Source of the DNA: Oxalobacteraceae bacterium
Lineage (GTDB): Bacteria; Pseudomonadota; Gammaproteobacteria; Burkholderiales; Burkholderiaceae_D
Length of the DNA: 5,846 nt
NCBI GenBank assembly: GCA_947446335.1
Contig: CANFGA010000218.1
Location: forward strand, 1 to 5,846
Reading direction: 5' to 3'
Position 1 is the stretch's first letter, and every line of letters starts with the position of its first letter. This document shows, piece by piece, positions 5,382-5,846 of this stretch. Both the position numbers and the translations under genes were made by a program. The notes below the pieces were generated by a model, which saw only the letters and a program-made list of their open reading frames with translations, ran no database searches and was not told the DNA's origin.

Positions 5382-5846
5382 ATCCCGAGTTCGGCTGCCA
5401 CTGCCCGGTACGCCGCCTGCGCCACATCGCGCCGATGCGCACCGTCGGTGTCGATCGGCGCCAGGCACACCAGCCTGGCCGTGATCGGGGTCCCGCTCAA
5501 GATCGCCACCATGCTCTGCGCAAAGCTCATGTCGCCGATGAATTCGACCGCCGCATGCGGCTGGCCACGCGCGTCGACATACGACAGCGCGAAGGCCTGC
5601 ACCGGCACCTTGGCATCGATCGCCGCCTCGAACAAATTGGCGTGAAACGGCAGCAACTGGCCCTGGCTGGCGGTCGTGCCTTCGGGGAAAAAGGCGATCC
5701 GCTCGCCCTCTTGCAAACGCTGCACCAGATCCTTGAACAGATGGCGCAAATCGCGTCGCTGGCCGCGCGCGATGAAGATGGTGCCGGCCTTGGCGGCGAG
5801 CCAGCCCAGCATCGGCCAATCGCGGATCTCGGCCTTGGCCACGAAG
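5369..5846 (-). CDS. plsC: 1-acyl-sn-glycerol-3-phosphate acyltransferase (PlsC family), 5' end cut by window edge
   Basis: PlsC-type enzymes transfer an acyl chain to lysophosphatidic acid to make phosphatidic acid at the inner membrane. The last 158 residues are visible. The window opens inside the sequence FVAKAEIRDWPMLGWLA, typical of the stretch between the first and second acyltransferase blocks. GTIFIARG then gives the block II region, and FPEGTT (bases 5672-5689) is block III, which binds the glycerol-phosphate. The catalytic HX4D motif must lie beyond the right edge. A GTG at 5842 could look like a start, but the codon before it continues the family sequence, so the gene runs off the edge. 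The stop is TAA at 5369-5371. Some members of this fold acylate ornithine lipids or other lyso-acceptors, so the family is firm and the precise substrate less so. Confidence 0.9.
   Translation of the reverse strand, partial: FVAKAEIRDWPMLGWLAAKAGTIFIARGQRRDLRHLFKDLVQRLQEGERIAFFPEGTTASQGQLLPFHANLFEAAIDAKVPVQAFALSYVDARGQPHAAVEFIGDMSFAQSMVAILSGTPITARLVCLAPIDTDGAHRRDVAQAAYRAVAAELGITLL

Noticed and set aside
5842..5842. GTG at 5842 as the true start of plsC
   Set aside because: The residues around it match the interior of PlsC proteins and the essential HX4D motif is still missing, so the gene must extend beyond the window.

Overview
The window looks like chromosomal DNA of a betaproteobacterium, most likely Burkholderiales and perhaps Oxalobacteraceae. 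The evidence is the GC-rich codon use, a short H-NS/BpH3-type protein, and close protein-level resemblance of the LPS genes to what is known from that group. The genus cannot be fixed from this sequence. Six protein genes are visible, four complete and two cut by the window edges. No rRNA, tRNA, insertion sequence, phage gene or CRISPR array was seen.

Left part (1-3508, minus strand): a tightly packed cell-envelope operon read right to left. It runs manB (phosphomannomutase/phosphoglucomutase), waaC (ADP-heptose:LPS heptosyltransferase I), then waaA (Kdo transferase, running off the left edge). manB and waaC are separated by at most 44 bases or overlap, depending on the waaC start. waaC and waaA share an ATGA stop/start overlap. 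Together they supply sugar phosphates for surface glycans and build the inner core (Kdo, then first heptose) on lipid A.

Middle (3509-4500): about 250 bases of non-coding DNA carry a 10-base periodic repeat array, purine-rich direct repeats, and a row of hairpins just after the stop codon of an H-NS family gene (3760-4068, minus). Upstream of that gene lies an AT-rich, A-tract-rich region of roughly 430 bases. It separates the H-NS gene from the divergent apaH and contains candidate promoters for both and a nested palindrome.

Right part (4501-5846): apaH (diadenosine tetraphosphatase, plus strand) converges with a partial plsC-type acyltransferase gene (minus strand, running off the right edge). 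The two are only 10 bases apart.

The coding content is ordinary housekeeping and envelope biogenesis, and I found no convincing evidence of a new multi-gene system. The items most worth a second look are non-coding: the hairpin stack behind the H-NS gene, one stem of which pairs fully only on the transcribed strand; the decamer array in the manB leader; the hexanucleotide repeat inside manB; and the palindrome overlapping the candidate apaH promoter.
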